Both the position numbers and the translations under genes were made by a program. DNA of 64,000 bases from Trissonchulus latispiculum (taxonomy: Eukaryota; Nematoda; Enoplea; Enoplida; Ironidae). Under the pieces are notes generated by a model. The model saw only the letters and a list, made by a program, of their open reading frames with translations, was not told the origin of the DNA and did no database searches. Shown here in pieces: positions 9,540 to 20,151 of the stretch; position 1 is the stretch's first letter; each line of letters starts with the position of its first letter. Where the stretch lies: positions 1 through 64,000 of the forward strand of contig JASAND010032009.1 of NCBI GenBank assembly GCA_030248195.1. Direction: 5' to 3'.

Positions 9540-10275
9540 TGCTATTAATTTCGGGTTTTCCGGATTTTTGAAGTTTAGGTCAAAATTGACCAGAATCGGC
9601 TTATGGTAATTTTTGATTTCCTAGATTTCGTTCAAAGCTTATTCATTTTCTGTCCAACAGTTTCCATCATGGTTACTGACCTGCTGGGCAGACGCTGAAG
9701 GTAGAACACTGGTTTTTAGGCATCATGTATAGGCTAAGGAGGGCCACTGTAGTTGGCTAAAATTTGCACTGAGAAATATTTTTAACTTTGGTTATAAAAT
9801 TTCCGACTTTAGTCCGGACAAGACGACTCAGGCATGAAAACACGCGCCAGGGTCCTGGCCTTACGGCGCAGGAAAAATGTTGACAGAATTTGTTAATTTC
9901 GGGTTTTCCGGATTTATTGAAGTTTGGGTCAAAATTGAACAAAATCACTTTGTTGCAATTTTTGACCTCCCAGATTTCGTTCAAAGCTTAGTCATTTTCT
10001 GTCTAACAATTTCCATCAGGGTTACTGAACTGCTGGGCAGACGCTGAAAGTAGAACACTGGTTTTACGCATCATGTATAGGCTAAGAAGGGCCACAGAAG
10101 TTGGCTAAAATTTGCACTGAGAAATATTTTTAACTTTGGTTATAAAATTTCCGACTTTAGTCCGGACAAGACGACTCTGGAATGAAAACACGCGCCAGGG
10201 ACCTGGCCTTTACGGCGCAGGAAAAAAGTTAGAATTTCTTAATTTCGGGTTTCCGGATTTTTGAAGTTTGGGTTT
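9540..10275. repeat. tandem satellite, about 345-bp unit, two copies and a partial
   Basis: The stretch starting AATTTCGGGTTTTCCGG at about 9547 recurs at about 9895 and again (partial) near 10240. Copies include TTCGTTCAAAGCTTA, CTGCTGGGCAGACGCTGAA and ACACGCGCCAGGG. Small ORFs inside it are incidental. Confidence 0.8.
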
Positions 10276-10289
10276 CAGTTTTCACGGTT

Positions 10290-10440
10290 GTAAGCCCCTT
10301 CTCCACGGCTGTAGTCATCATTCGAGGTGTCACTCCTGGCTCAAGGGCTGTGTATCCGGAGATGAGCACCGGCACCCTAGACCCTGACAAGGGTAGGAGA
10401 ATTTCCAGGGGTTACCTTTACCTTTTACCTTACCCACCTT
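10290..10440 (+). repeat. dispersed SINE-like repeat, inverted partner at 49180-49340
   Basis: Matches the reverse complement of 49180-49340 over about 150 bp, including TCCGGAGATGAGCACCGGCA and a 3' tail rich in TTTACCTTTACC. A simple-repeat tail and a scattered second copy suggest a short interspersed element. No RNA polymerase III boxes were identified. Confidence 0.55.
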
Positions 10441-10647
10441 TTGATCACTAATTGCATGCAAAATCCTTCCACCCCCACCAGTCAAAAATAGTCCATAAAT
10501 ATGCGCAGCAATTCAGCGACCTGAGCACGATCTTACGCATGCAAGCTGACTGAAAACTAATGATGTAATTAATTTGCATATCACATACATACAATCGTGA
10601 CAATTTACATGTTCTCAGAAATCTAGATAAGGGGCATTCGCAATAAA

Positions 10648-10648
<1 letters not shown>

Positions 10649-10744
<96 letters not shown>

Positions 10745-10758
10745 TAATATTAATAATG

Positions 10759-10792
<34 letters not shown>

Positions 10793-10833
10793 TAATAATA
10801 ATAATGGTAATGATAATAGTTTTAATAATAGTG

Positions 10834-10883
<50 letters not shown>
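10649..10883. repeat. long (TAA)n microsatellite
   Basis: About 235 bp of AATAAT triplets with a few interruptions (GAT, GGT, TTT). The long poly-Asn and poly-Ile ORFs here are artefacts of the repeat. Confidence 0.9.
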
Positions 10884-10884
<1 letters not shown>

Positions 10885-11880
10885 TACCAGGCTTGAAATT
10901 CTGCTCTTGCTCCTTCTGTTTAATTTTGACATTCAGTAAACTTCAATAATTTTGTAAATTTTAATTAAATTTGTCCACGAAACTTTAATTTATAAAAAAC
11001 AAACAGAGTTGACAACCTAAAATCACCTCGCCCCCTTTGGTTGAAAACAAGCAATAGTTTCGTGCAAAATGAGCTTGCTCTGACTAATATTTACCAAAAA
11101 TATATGCCTGCTGCGAGTAAAATATTATTACTACAGAAAGTGTATCTCTTTTAAGTTTGCATTTATACGTAATTCACCGAAGCACTACTCTAGTTTTGCA
11201 ACACAACATAAGCATTCCCATGTAATCGCAGCTGAAGCTGCTCATTAAATTATTTAGAACTCCTCCATTGTGGTCAAACAAGATTGCCAGCTATATAAAG
11301 AGCTGGAACCATGATAGCAGTTGAAACCCACCAAAGTTATTGAAATTGACCTAGGCTTTTACAGAATTATTTTGATTGTTTTATGACTGATGTGGATAAT
11401 TATTAAAATTTTATGTAAGCAGGCGTAAAAGTATACATTGAGACTATATAAAAACTAGTGCTGAATTTGAAAGCACAGTACGTTAATTTTATAACCTAAA
11501 CAAATTGAATGAAAGAAAGAGAGAAAGAAAAAAATAAACGGAAAGTTAAAACTAAAAATGAACAGAAACTAGAAAGAAAGCCTGCGCTTAATGGCAGCTC
11601 CCAAGCTACACCTTAGCGCCAAAAAATATGCAACCGTTTAGATTTCTGGCAGTTCACAACTGCAAAAGTGCTTGAAATTTCATTGCTTTTAAATAACCTA
11701 ATTTGCATAATTAACTTCAGCGAAAAGTGTCCTGTCCTAAATTTTTGGTGGCCTATGGAAACCTCATTTGCATAACATCTACGTATACTTAGTTACAATA
11801 TTAAAGCTATGTGTATTTTATATGAACAATTATACATAACATTCTAGGTGTGTTAGATTAAATTCAAAACTGATTATGGT
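10884..11880. other. intergenic, nothing recognised
   Basis: AT-rich with an A/G-rich stretch (GAAAGAAAGAGAGAAAG) near 11510. No gene was supported. Confidence 0.5.
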
Positions 11881-12960
11881 AGACCTGCTGCGCCGAGGCG
11901 TAGTAGGAAAAAGGACGCACACTATACTAGCCTTGTGTGGAAGATAGAGCCCAATGCACTGCAGAGCTGCAGAGTATGCAGTTTCTGTGTGCGAAGTTTC
12001 ACCGCCAGGAGGAACAAAAACAAAAGGTATAAAGAAAACTTGCTACTGATTACTACCTACACATCTTGCATGCATGAGCAATGCTGTACATTATGGTGCT
12101 GCGAGGCTGAACGTAAATGAAAATGAATGAATTAATAAAGTTTAGCTGCTTATGCAGCTTAGCGGTGCTTGAATTTCATGGCTGGGAGTCAAGGAGCTAT
12201 TTATGCCTTAGTTATGCAACAACAGACAGAGTCCAAATTGAAATAAATATTATAGTGCTGATTATGCGAGTCAGCGATTTTGCTATCGCAATGTTACGAT
12301 GGCCCAATTTCGCTTCAGTTCATGCTACAGTTCGAATTAGTCGCCAACATAAAATATTTGGTCGACATTCCAAAACAGCTTCAGTTGCAGTATTGCATAA
12401 CGGGAATTTCAATAATTTTGCATTTTTGAAAACCTAGCATTGCCCCGGTTTTATCTAATTTAATATTTAATATGCCCAATTGGTTGTGCCGTTGTCAGGA
12501 TGAAGAAGTCCATGTCCAGTTTATGCCAGGTTCGTAAACTCCGCGTCACCCGATTCGTCCAATGCATCTGACCTGCGGAGCATATCCCAGACAAACCGCT
12601 CAGATAAACCGATATTTGAAGACTTTTGAAATCTTTCACAGTGTTGTAAAAATTTGTAAAAATTTCGCTTAATCATGAGGACTCCTAAAATATATGATGT
12701 TATGAGAATATGCTGACCGTTGCTGTAGAATTGAAAACAGTCTTAACGTTTTCAATTCAAATGTTTGTGACAAACTTTGGATGCTTGGCCGGCCCCACTA
12801 ACAGAGGTCATGAGCACTGACCGGTCCGGACCCTTTGTGTTTAGTTATAATTTAAAAAAATTATTATAGCAGCACTAGTGTACTCATAAGTTTTGTGGTA
12901 TCCTGTCAAATTTGTGTTTATAATTTTGAAGCTATTGTTGCGTGAATCTTCAATTAGAAA
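11881..12960. repeat. duplicated segment related to 8335-8820
   Basis: Carries in the same order the words shared with the 8.3-kb segment, plus CAGCACTAGTGTACTCATAA...GTATCCTGTCAAATTTGTG at 12870-12920. ORFs at 11935-12120 and 12117-12437 lack recognisable domains and probably arise by chance. A third cysteine-rich gene that might be expected upstream, by analogy with the other two copies, was not seen. Confidence 0.45.
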
Positions 12961-12999
12961 AATGATAGTGAATAATACGGAAATGATAACGATAATAGG

Positions 13000-13002
<3 letters not shown>

Positions 13003-13052
<50 letters not shown>
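13003..13052. repeat. (TAA)n microsatellite
   Basis: About 50 bp of uninterrupted AAT triplets; the poly-Asn ORF across it is not a gene. Confidence 0.9.
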
Positions 13053-13604
13053 TGCTCAGTTCAGATATCTCGCAAAATTATTTTAAAGGTTTGATGTTTT
13101 CGATTTCGGGGGTACCATTGCCTATAATTATTTATATTATTTTGGAAATTTTTAAAGATTAAACTTGACATAAAAATTTTTTCACAAAAACATTTTGTCA
13201 CAAATGAGTACTCTTGTGTGGCCCCTGTATATGCGAAATTACAGCCTTATAACCTTTCCTTTAATTAGCCAAAAAATTTTAAATTTTTGTCCAAACGTCA
13301 AATTTGAAGAGTAATTTCCTTAGATGCAGATAATATACAGACTTCTAGTATTTTTCTGTAGATTGGGGCACATGTGCCAAATCACATTGGAAAATGGCAA
13401 CCTTCAAGCTAGGATTTGGCAGCTAGCAAAGATTTTTAATTAATTATATTGGTAGTTTTGAAAGGGGGGGGGGTCGGGCACATAAACGCAACGGCGGCAC
13501 ATGGCTGGAAAACAGCCAAGATCTCAGTGCCCAATATTTTTGATCACACCCCTGCTCCACATCTGCGCCAAAAAGTAGGCCAATCGGACAAAGTCGGAAC
13601 AAGT

Positions 13605-13850
13605 CCCCCCTTACCAGCAGCTGGTATCCTTTTGGGCAGTACTTTTGTGGTGATTTTGTGAAAAACGTTCGCAATTTTGGAAGTTGGAAGGAGCTTTATA
13701 CAAAGTTTTAAAGCTTTGTGCATTCACATAAGCTTACGAAACCAGCAAAATTAGCAAAAAATTGTGCAAACATTTTCTGACATACTGACATCTGACAGGC
13801 TGACATCTGACATATACCAAAAAGTTTTGAACATCAATTTCTCAAAAGTG
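13605..13850. repeat. truncated copy of the TTAA-flanked element at 46414
   Basis: Matches 46428-46650: TCCTTTTG...CAGT, GCTTTATACA, GAAACCAGCAAAAT and CTGACATCTGACAGGCT. The terminal TTAAGGTGGTGG is missing, so this is a 5'-truncated fragment abutting the next duplicated segment. A 10-G run lies upstream at 13463. Confidence 0.6.
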
Positions 13851-13852
13851 AC

Positions 13853-14249
13853 TGAAGCTGAAGTCTGTTCATACTGAAACCTGTTTCAGTTTCAGCGACG
13901 GAAACATCACCACTTGTAGTAATTAGTAGCAGCAAAAGGTCACAAATTGGTTTGGCTTACGTTGTCTGTATTGTGTCTTGTCCTGTACAAAAAACATACT
14001 GCTTGCATGCTGATGTTGCGCACATTCGTAGCAGGATGTCCGAGGTTCACCACATCACGGGAGCTCAGATAGTCCAATTTCCTTAAAACATCCGCCTTAA
14101 AAGAAAGCTAAAAATAATTAATAAAATTAGTAAGTAGGACAAATGCAGAAATTTCTGGTGAACTTGAATGGCTGGACGAGGTTTATCTGTTTCCTGTCTT
14201 ACGATCTACAAATTAGTTTTTCATTCGTTGCCAAAGTAGTGCCTACAAG
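13853..14249 (+). repeat. left half of duplicated segment R1
   Basis: Aligns closely with 23264-23671, e.g. GGTCACAAATTGGTTTGGCT, GTAGGACAAATGCAGAAATT and TTTCCTGTCTTACGATCTA. The match stops at TACAAG (14244-14249), where the Crypton begins, and resumes at about 17470. Confidence 0.8.
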
Positions 14250-14275
14250 TGGTGTAAGTTGTAGCACTGCCAGAA

Positions 14276-14403
14276 GTGCTCTCAGAGAATTGTATGCACG
14301 CTAGCAGGCGAAACTCCGAGTGAAGTGCACGAGTGCGCGAGGCGCACGAGTACTCTTCACGAGGATTTCGCATGAAAGCGTGCTAACAGTTCTCTGAGAG
14401 CAC
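14276..14403. repeat. 128-bp foldback in the Crypton 5' region
   Basis: Ends GTGCTCTCAGAGAA and TTCTCTGAGAGCAC are exact inverted copies. Inside, TGCACGAGTGCGC faces GCGCACGAGTACTC, so most of the segment can form a hairpin. It may be a nested miniature element or a regulatory hairpin. Confidence 0.7.
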
Positions 14404-14818
14404 AAACAGCAGTGATACAACTGGCTTGTAACAATGGCACAAAAGAAAGAAAATTAGATTATGGAAGCCTTCGAAAACTATTTTCGAACGCTGCGCGCTC
14501 TCAAATAGTTTTCTCAGACCGTCCATGCCGGTTTAGCCTAGTCTTACAGAAAATTGTCGCAACTTGATGAGTCACGTCAGCGTTCCATGCTTTTCCACAT
14601 AATCTTACAGACAAAACGCATTACAGGATCAACTGACGCTCAACATTCACGTCACGTGAACAGCGCGGAAAACTAATTTGCATAATATGAAAATCAGACA
14701 AACTAAGAACTGAATCAGTGCAATGCTGCAACAATAAGGGCGTGTCTGTGTTGGCTATTTGTGTGCTGCGTTGGCCGTTAGTGTTGATTTCCAGTTTTCG
14801 AGTTATATTTATTTATAG

Positions 14819-16388
14819 ACGATGCGACGGATCGTTTCATCGATGTCGACGAAGAAGCTATTTCTCAATTGCATCAACAGGCAAAGGTGCCTAATACTTC
14901 CAGAAATACTACATGGGCTATTACGCGCTTTAATTCTTTCTGTGCATTTTGGTACTCAAAGCATAAATCAAGGGTTCCGAAACTCGAAGACATAGATGCT
15001 GAAGACGTAGACATGTGGCTTACTCGATTCTTCTATTCGGCCAGACAAAAGGACGGTAAGATGGGAATTCGGATTCATAATTTAGCTAGGTTACTACATT
15101 TGCGAAGGTTCGGCAATGAGTTTTTCACTTCTTCACATGTGTCTTTGGCGGAACTAAACTACCTGATAAAATTTATTCCTGGTCGTTTTAGGCAAAGAAT
15201 ATAAGCCTAACACCTTGTACTATATAGCTTGTGGGATTTCGAGGCGTCTCAAAGACTTGGGTAGAGACTTCAACATCCTTGATACAAAGGACCTGCGCTT
15301 CAAAAGGTAATAGCCTGGGCAAGAGGAATTTAGAGTCGAAATTTGTCAGGTACATAGTAATCGTGACCATAATCCCCTACGCAGTTAAACATGCTCAATT
15401 ATTACAGCTTGTGTTGTTGCTGATCTTTAGTATGTTCCGATCGAATCGGTGACAGAATAATCATGTACAAATAGTGCATATTTAATACAAACATACATTT
15501 GTCACCTAGGTTAAAAAGCGTTTCGCATGACAACAAATGAAACAGGTTGTGATTTCAAAGTACTGCTTAGAGATGCCGTGACACACTTGATGCTCGTATG
15601 AAACATCTGATCAGTAAAGGATTGGCTACTGCACGGCCTATGGCAAATCCAGTAACGCCCGAGGATGAAAAACAGATATGGGAATCCGGAGTTTTAGGAG
15701 ACCACAGTGCAGAAAGCTTAAGTCGCACTGTTTTCTTCGATAATTGTAAGATGTTCGGCCTTAGAGGACGCCAGGAGCACCGCAATTTGTTGGTGCAACA
15801 ATTCATCGTCCAAGACTCTATGGAATTCTATAATATTCGATTTACAGAAAGCGTTTGAGTTTATGGTTTACAGATGAAAACCACAATGTCATCCTGTCTT
15901 GGTTTACAATATTACTAATCATCGAATTAGGACTGTCCTACATTGCGTTACGTTAGTTAAATCTGGGAAACTATATATGCTCCACATTAATAACATTTTA
16001 GGGCGGACTGTCAGATCGTCGTCATACTCTCAGAACAGTTGATCTCTGGTCCCGGAAATCTGAGATCGGACATATGTACAAGCTGTATTTCGATGCAATT
16101 CCAGCGGGAGGACCATTCTACCGGCGCCCACTTCCTAATAAAGGGAACTTGCTGTGTTTCTCCAAACAGGTTATTGGAATCAACACACTGGCTAACATGA
16201 TGAAGTCTATCAGCTCATCTGCTGGATTAAGCACGACCTACACCAATCACTCAGGGCGGACTACCTTACCCACTACGCTGTTTCGTCATAATCTCGACGA
16301 ACAGCTCATTACTCAACGAACTCGGCACAGATCTCAGGCAGTTCAGGCCTACAAAAGAACGTCTTCGCGGCAAACGGTTTTTCACTAA
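14819..16388 (+). CDS. Crypton tyrosine recombinase (DUF3504-like), four exons recognised
   Basis: Exons inferred from frame and splice sites: 14819-15055 (donor GTAAG), 15192-15306 (donor GTAATA), 15573-15852 (weak donor GTTTGA) and 16002-16388, giving about 340 residues. The order matches the DUF3504/KIAA1958-type Crypton recombinase: an N-terminal SAM-like half (SRNTTWAITRFNSFCAFW, then KPNTLYYIACGISRRL), then the catalytic half. Visible catalytic residues are Arg in FGLRGRQEHRNL, His and Arg in NHSGRTT, His in TRHRS and Tyr in AYKRTS, so the R-H-R-H-Y set appears complete. The usual Gly before the late His is Arg here. The GGL motif opens the last exon. The first exon and start codon were not found; the 14819 acceptor (TTTATAG) implies an upstream exon. 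It would cut and rejoin DNA to move the element. Confidence 0.8.
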
Positions 16389-16571
16389 AAATTAGTCTAG
16401 AAACAGACAGCAATTTACGGTTCCATTTAGAATATGCTTAGCATTACAATGGAAATGATTATGAGCTTAAATACTAATTACTTACTTACTACCGCTACTT
16501 CCAGATGAAACTAATTTCGGTACAACAAAGCGTTTACTAATACCATATTTTTACCATTTCTGCTTGTTTCA

Positions 16572-17101
16572 GATTATCGTTTCATTTCTCCTGGAACCAC
16601 CACACAAGCAGTGTCGTGGAACTTCGTCACCCCGCGGTGAACAGCCGGCTAGCAATGACACTGGTGGCGATTCTTATGGCGACAGGGACAGTGACATCAA
16701 CTCTGACATGAGATCAACGTCAAGCCAGAACTATTTCTAGCTGACCAGACTACGCTGCTACAAAGCCGCCAGTCCTCCCCCGAGCCGGATCCTGCTCCTC
16801 TGCAACAGCATGATGATTACGATTCTCCTTTGGACCGGGACAGAGAACATCAAACGAGTCCTTCTGATCTACACGGACCGTATGTATCTGACATTTCGGA
16901 CGGGGAAAGTCAGAATCCGTTTTCCCATCAGTCCGCTCAGATTGCGAAGCCTGCCGCCAGAAGTGACTCCAGCAGCCATCCGTATTTATCTTCATTGCAG
17001 TTACCGCCACCTCCTCCTCCTATTATTGGCGGCGGTCAATTCAGCAGATGCGACATTGTCTTCAACATGAACTTTCAATCCTCATCTGGATCCTCCCATT
17101 A
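16572..17101 (+). CDS. possible C-terminal exon region of the Crypton protein
   Basis: After TTGTTTCAG (16563-16571) a frame stays open to TAG at 16738-16740 and is Ser/Asp-rich. A second frame, from about 16743 to TAA at 17099-17101, is acidic, then Pro-rich (PPPPPP), and ends FSRCDIVFNMNFQ, a hydrophobic tail of the sort seen at the ends of related Crypton proteins. The two pieces are one base out of phase near 16740, so either an intron or a frameshift separates them. How it joins the recombinase, which has its own stop at 16386, is unclear. Confidence 0.4.
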
Positions 17102-17244
17102 ATTATACCCGTGCCATCATTATGCCGCCTTTTCATTTTGTTATAATGTTGTTGCAGTGCTTTTATAGACTAGTGACTAAAACTAACAATAAATTTACTA
17201 ATTCTGATGCTGCAGCTAATCAAATCTGCCATACAGTTCTTCCA

Positions 17245-17395
17245 CACTGCACAGTTCATCGTGCAGTACAATTGTTCTGCACGGTCTATTGTGCAATATG
17301 CAATATCGTCTATGTACTGCACGATAGACCGTTCAGGACAATTGTACTGCACGATAGAACGTGCAGCACAAATGTACACTGCAACAAACCGCCAG
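17245..17395. repeat. cluster of GTGCAGTACAATTGT palindromic words
   Basis: Direct and inverted copies of TGCACGATAGAACGTGCAG-like and GTACAATTGT words within 150 bp can form several alternative stems. It lies in the 3' non-coding end of the Crypton. A role as recombinase binding array is a guess. Confidence 0.55.
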
Positions 17396-17460
17396 CAAAC
17401 ATCACTTGTCCACACCTGGTTGTAGCATGACACTGCAACACTGTGCCATGTTACAACAAG

Positions 17461-17955
17461 TTTTAAAGTTTGTTAAATATCCAGTCTCACTGAAAACATA
17501 GAATCGATTCAAACGTTTGCCATTACTTAATAGGATTTAGGGTAAACGCTTACTTCCCCAAACATACTGCTTTCTTAAAATGCTGTTGAAATATGGATAA
17601 TGGATAAAAAACATTAGTATGCACGGTATCGGCGACGTTTTGATGTTTTGCTGGGATGAGACACGCTAGAGATGAACATGGGCCGGCTTTTTCGGCCCGG
17701 CCTGACCCAGCCAGCTCCAAAATCTTGCTCAGCCCGCTGGCAAAAGTTTCGGTCTGGTCCGGCCCGCAAGATAACAAAATTGGGCTCGGCCGACCCGCCC
17801 AGAAATTTCAAAATTTTGCTAATAATATTATTTCAAAGGCTTCAGAGCATGATTTAAACGCTAATATATGTTAAATTTTAAATGTTAAATTTTGCTGTAA
17901 AATAACCAGAATGAGTAAGCGTGTAACTAATTTTAGTGGTTTCACAACATTCTGT
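17461..17955 (+). repeat. right half of duplicated segment R1
   Basis: Aligns with 23672-24160 (TTTCTTAAAATGCTGTTGAA, GACGTTTTGATGTTTTGCTG, CGCTAATATATGTTAAATTT). Homology ends near 17950, inside the hAT element shared by both copies. Confidence 0.8.
17667..17955. mobile_element. hAT MITE, right end lost (copy of 23866-24266)
   Basis: Starts TAGAGATGAACATGGGCCGG followed by GGCCCGG/CGGCCCG subterminal words, then the same AT-rich interior as the 23.9-kb copy. The right terminus is absent; after 17950 the sequence is unrelated. Because both R1 copies have it at the same place, it inserted before R1 was duplicated. Confidence 0.7.
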
Positions 17956-19327
17956 GATCAATCTGCGCTGCGGCCTATTCTCTCAGCGCAGTCATCGAAG
18001 GGTTATTCAGACCTCATAACTGTCACATAACATCACTATCACACTATGAACCGTAAGTTATCTGCATGCTCGAAACCTCCGTCTGACAGACGTGTAAGCT
18101 CGTCTTACTTGATATCATTGATCCTAATTGTAAGCTTTTATCGAGCAATTAAGTTGAAGGAACTTCAGTCAATTGTCAGCGAAATTTCGTAGTAGTTTTC
18201 CTTGGCTTAAGCCGACGAATCGAATTTGGTGCTATGAGGGAAGGTCTTCGTCTCTTGGAATGTACATAAGAGAACTGGGCTATTTCAATTGCTATGAAGT
18301 GTAACAACTACGATATGAGCACTTAGCTGATTTTCATGATCCTTCTAATAAAATTCCCATGGTCCCGATTACATCGGGGGCAATTTCCGAATTTTTTATA
18401 AAAATTTAACGAACAAGTACTGGTACTGTAGTTCAAAAGCAGGATTATTTACTGCTTTTATTATGTCGTTTATCAGTTCGTTTTAAGACATCTCATATGT
18501 AGGAAATAAATGGGAATTTCAAAGCAATAATATTCAGCTAATGGGATGAACATAACATGAAAATGCATATTCACAACTTTTAAATTCAGTCGGTTTCCTG
18601 AAGTTGTCTAGAACGCAGTCAGTTTTGGACACCTTGAACGGGCTTCACCATGACAGCCTTCTAGCGTGAGAGCTAAAAGAGTGCAAATGATACGTTTTTC
18701 TTGTTTAGCCCTGCAGCCGAGCTAAACTAATCTGTTTAGCTCCTTAACCCTGTGCGCGAAAAGAACTTAATTAAATTTCAGCACGTTTAACTCGTTTGGG
18801 TCGCTGTACAAAAAAGGACGTAGGCAATATACTCTCCATTATCAGAAAAAACTGATGGCTAACGCCACTATCACAGACTGGCATAAAACAGTTCTGTGCA
18901 TCAAACAAATTTCGTTTTCAAACATACTCGAAAGCACAACGTTGTGGGTTGTGAGAAAATGAATGTTGCGACGTTGTGCGTTTATTGTTTGCAGGACGAT
19001 GATATCATAAATATCTTCGAAGGCTGATTTCAGAAGTATTATGACGAACATTAGCATCGTGCATCTCCATGCAGCATCAAATTCGATAAATCAAAATTTA
19101 TTAAAATTTAAATCAAAATCAATACCGATACTACGTAACACTTGTGCTAAAATTTTAGTTTTGCTTTTAAAGACAATGCAGACACATTAATTAATGATAA
19201 TTTTTCTTTTCACCAATTGGACAATTTTGTGCTATGTTTGAGAACCAAAGGTTTTAAAGAATGTTAAATATATGTATATATAAATATATATAAATATATA
19301 AATAAATAAACCTATATATAAATTGAT
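17956..19327. other. intergenic, nothing recognised
   Basis: AT-rich, with a TATATAAATATA run near 19270-19320. A minus-strand ORF at 18842-19057 has no recognisable features. Confidence 0.5.
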
Positions 19328-19608
19328 TTGATTTCAATGTACAACTGCAGTGGCAACAAAAGTATATCCAGTTCGCTTTAAGGTCTGCATGTGTTTAACA
19401 GGTGACATTTTGTATTTTCTTCGTTTGTGTTAAAAAACTCCCGATCAACTTTAATGAATCTGGTCAGTTTTTGTATGCAATGTTTGCAGCCTGTGTTCTG
19501 TGTTCTATGAATTTCGGTCTTTAATATTTACTATTTACAAATTTACCTTAAAACCACTTGACCTATATTTTTAGTTTAGTGTACCTTGAAGCTCTGAAGC
19601 CTGAAGGA
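19328..19608 (+). promoter_or_regulatory. conserved upstream region of the second cysteine-rich gene
   Basis: Counterpart of 6600-6895, with the same order of conserved words up to the start codon (GCAGCCTGTGTTCTGTGTTC near 19488). Probably promoter and 5' UTR. Confidence 0.5.
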
Positions 19609-20151
19609 ATGAAATATAGCATTTGGTTATTGTCTCTGTTTGCGGAGATGGCCGTCGCAGCAACAAGAAAATGCTGCAAAACAGCCGCCGACTGTGGTTC
19701 GCATGCTTATTGCACACAATCCCTTAATCCTAAATACACTTGCGTCTGTCATAGCGGTTTCAAATGGAGCCATGGCGATTCAAAATGCGTTGAGACGGAA
19801 AATGAGTGCAGCGGCGACGAAGACTGTCCTGGAAATAAGAAATGCTGTCAGGCTGGATGGATGACGGAGTTTGAGTGGAAGTGTGCGGACGACTGTTTTC
19901 AAGTTTCAAAAACCTCAGTTGGCCCATCCAGGATGTGTTGCCTCACAGATAGAGATTGCAAGACAGGAGCTAAATGTGAAAAAACGTATGAGTGTAGCTG
20001 CCCTTCTGGCTGGAACTGGGATCCTTACTCTTTCAGATGCATTTTCCTGGTGGATAATGAATGCTACTCTGATGGGGAATGTGGCCAGGGAAAGAAGTGC
20101 TGTGAATGTGACTGGTATAATAAATGTGAGGAGGAATGCCGCTACGGCTAG
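19609..20151 (+). CDS. secreted cysteine-rich protein, EGF/EB-like plus WAP-like repeats (copy 2)
   Basis: Intronless, 180 residues from the ATG at 19609. A signal peptide (MKYSIWLLSLFAEMAVA) precedes the same two-unit architecture as the 6896 gene: CC-C-C-C-C-C modules at residues 22-60 and 110-144, and C-x5-C-x5-CC...C-x3-C modules at 67-96 and 152-177. It also has 27 cysteines, but the extra one differs: Cys39 of copy 1 is missing here, while Cys167 (in KCCECDW) is new. The middle (about 19756-19899) is almost identical in DNA to copy 1, whereas both flanks have diverged, so gene conversion is likely. Function unknown; secretion is inferred from the signal peptide. Confidence 0.85.
   Translation: MKYSIWLLSLFAEMAVAATRKCCKTAADCGSHAYCTQSLNPKYTCVCHSGFKWSHGDSKCVETENECSGDEDCPGNKKCCQAGWMTEFEWKCADDCFQVSKTSVGPSRMCCLTDRDCKTGAKCEKTYECSCPSGWNWDPYSFRCIFLVDNECYSDGECGQGKKCCECDWYNKCEEECRYG

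Larger units (their letters stand above)
14250..17470 (+). mobile_element. Crypton-type (tyrosine recombinase) DNA transposon
   Basis: Boundaries come from comparison with the uninterrupted R1 copy at 23264-24160. ACAAG at 14245-14249 and again at 17456-17460 flank the insert, and ACAAG occurs once in the empty site (23667-23671). About 13 bp after the right ACAAG is also absent from the empty site, so the right edge is approximate. No long terminal inverted repeats are visible, as expected for Cryptons. The element encodes a DUF3504-like tyrosine recombinase with introns, a 128-bp foldback in its 5' region, and a palindrome cluster near its 3' end. Confidence 0.75.

Noticed and set aside
10647..10949. 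Poly-Asn and poly-Ile ORFs across (TAA)n at 10.6, 13.0 and 59.4-60.1 kb
   Set aside because: They are translations of a microsatellite and have no non-repetitive coding part.
12117..12437. 106-codon ATG-started ORF
   Set aside because: It lies in a diverged duplicated repeat, has no domain or signal peptide, and the related copy at 8335-8820 is not open in that frame.
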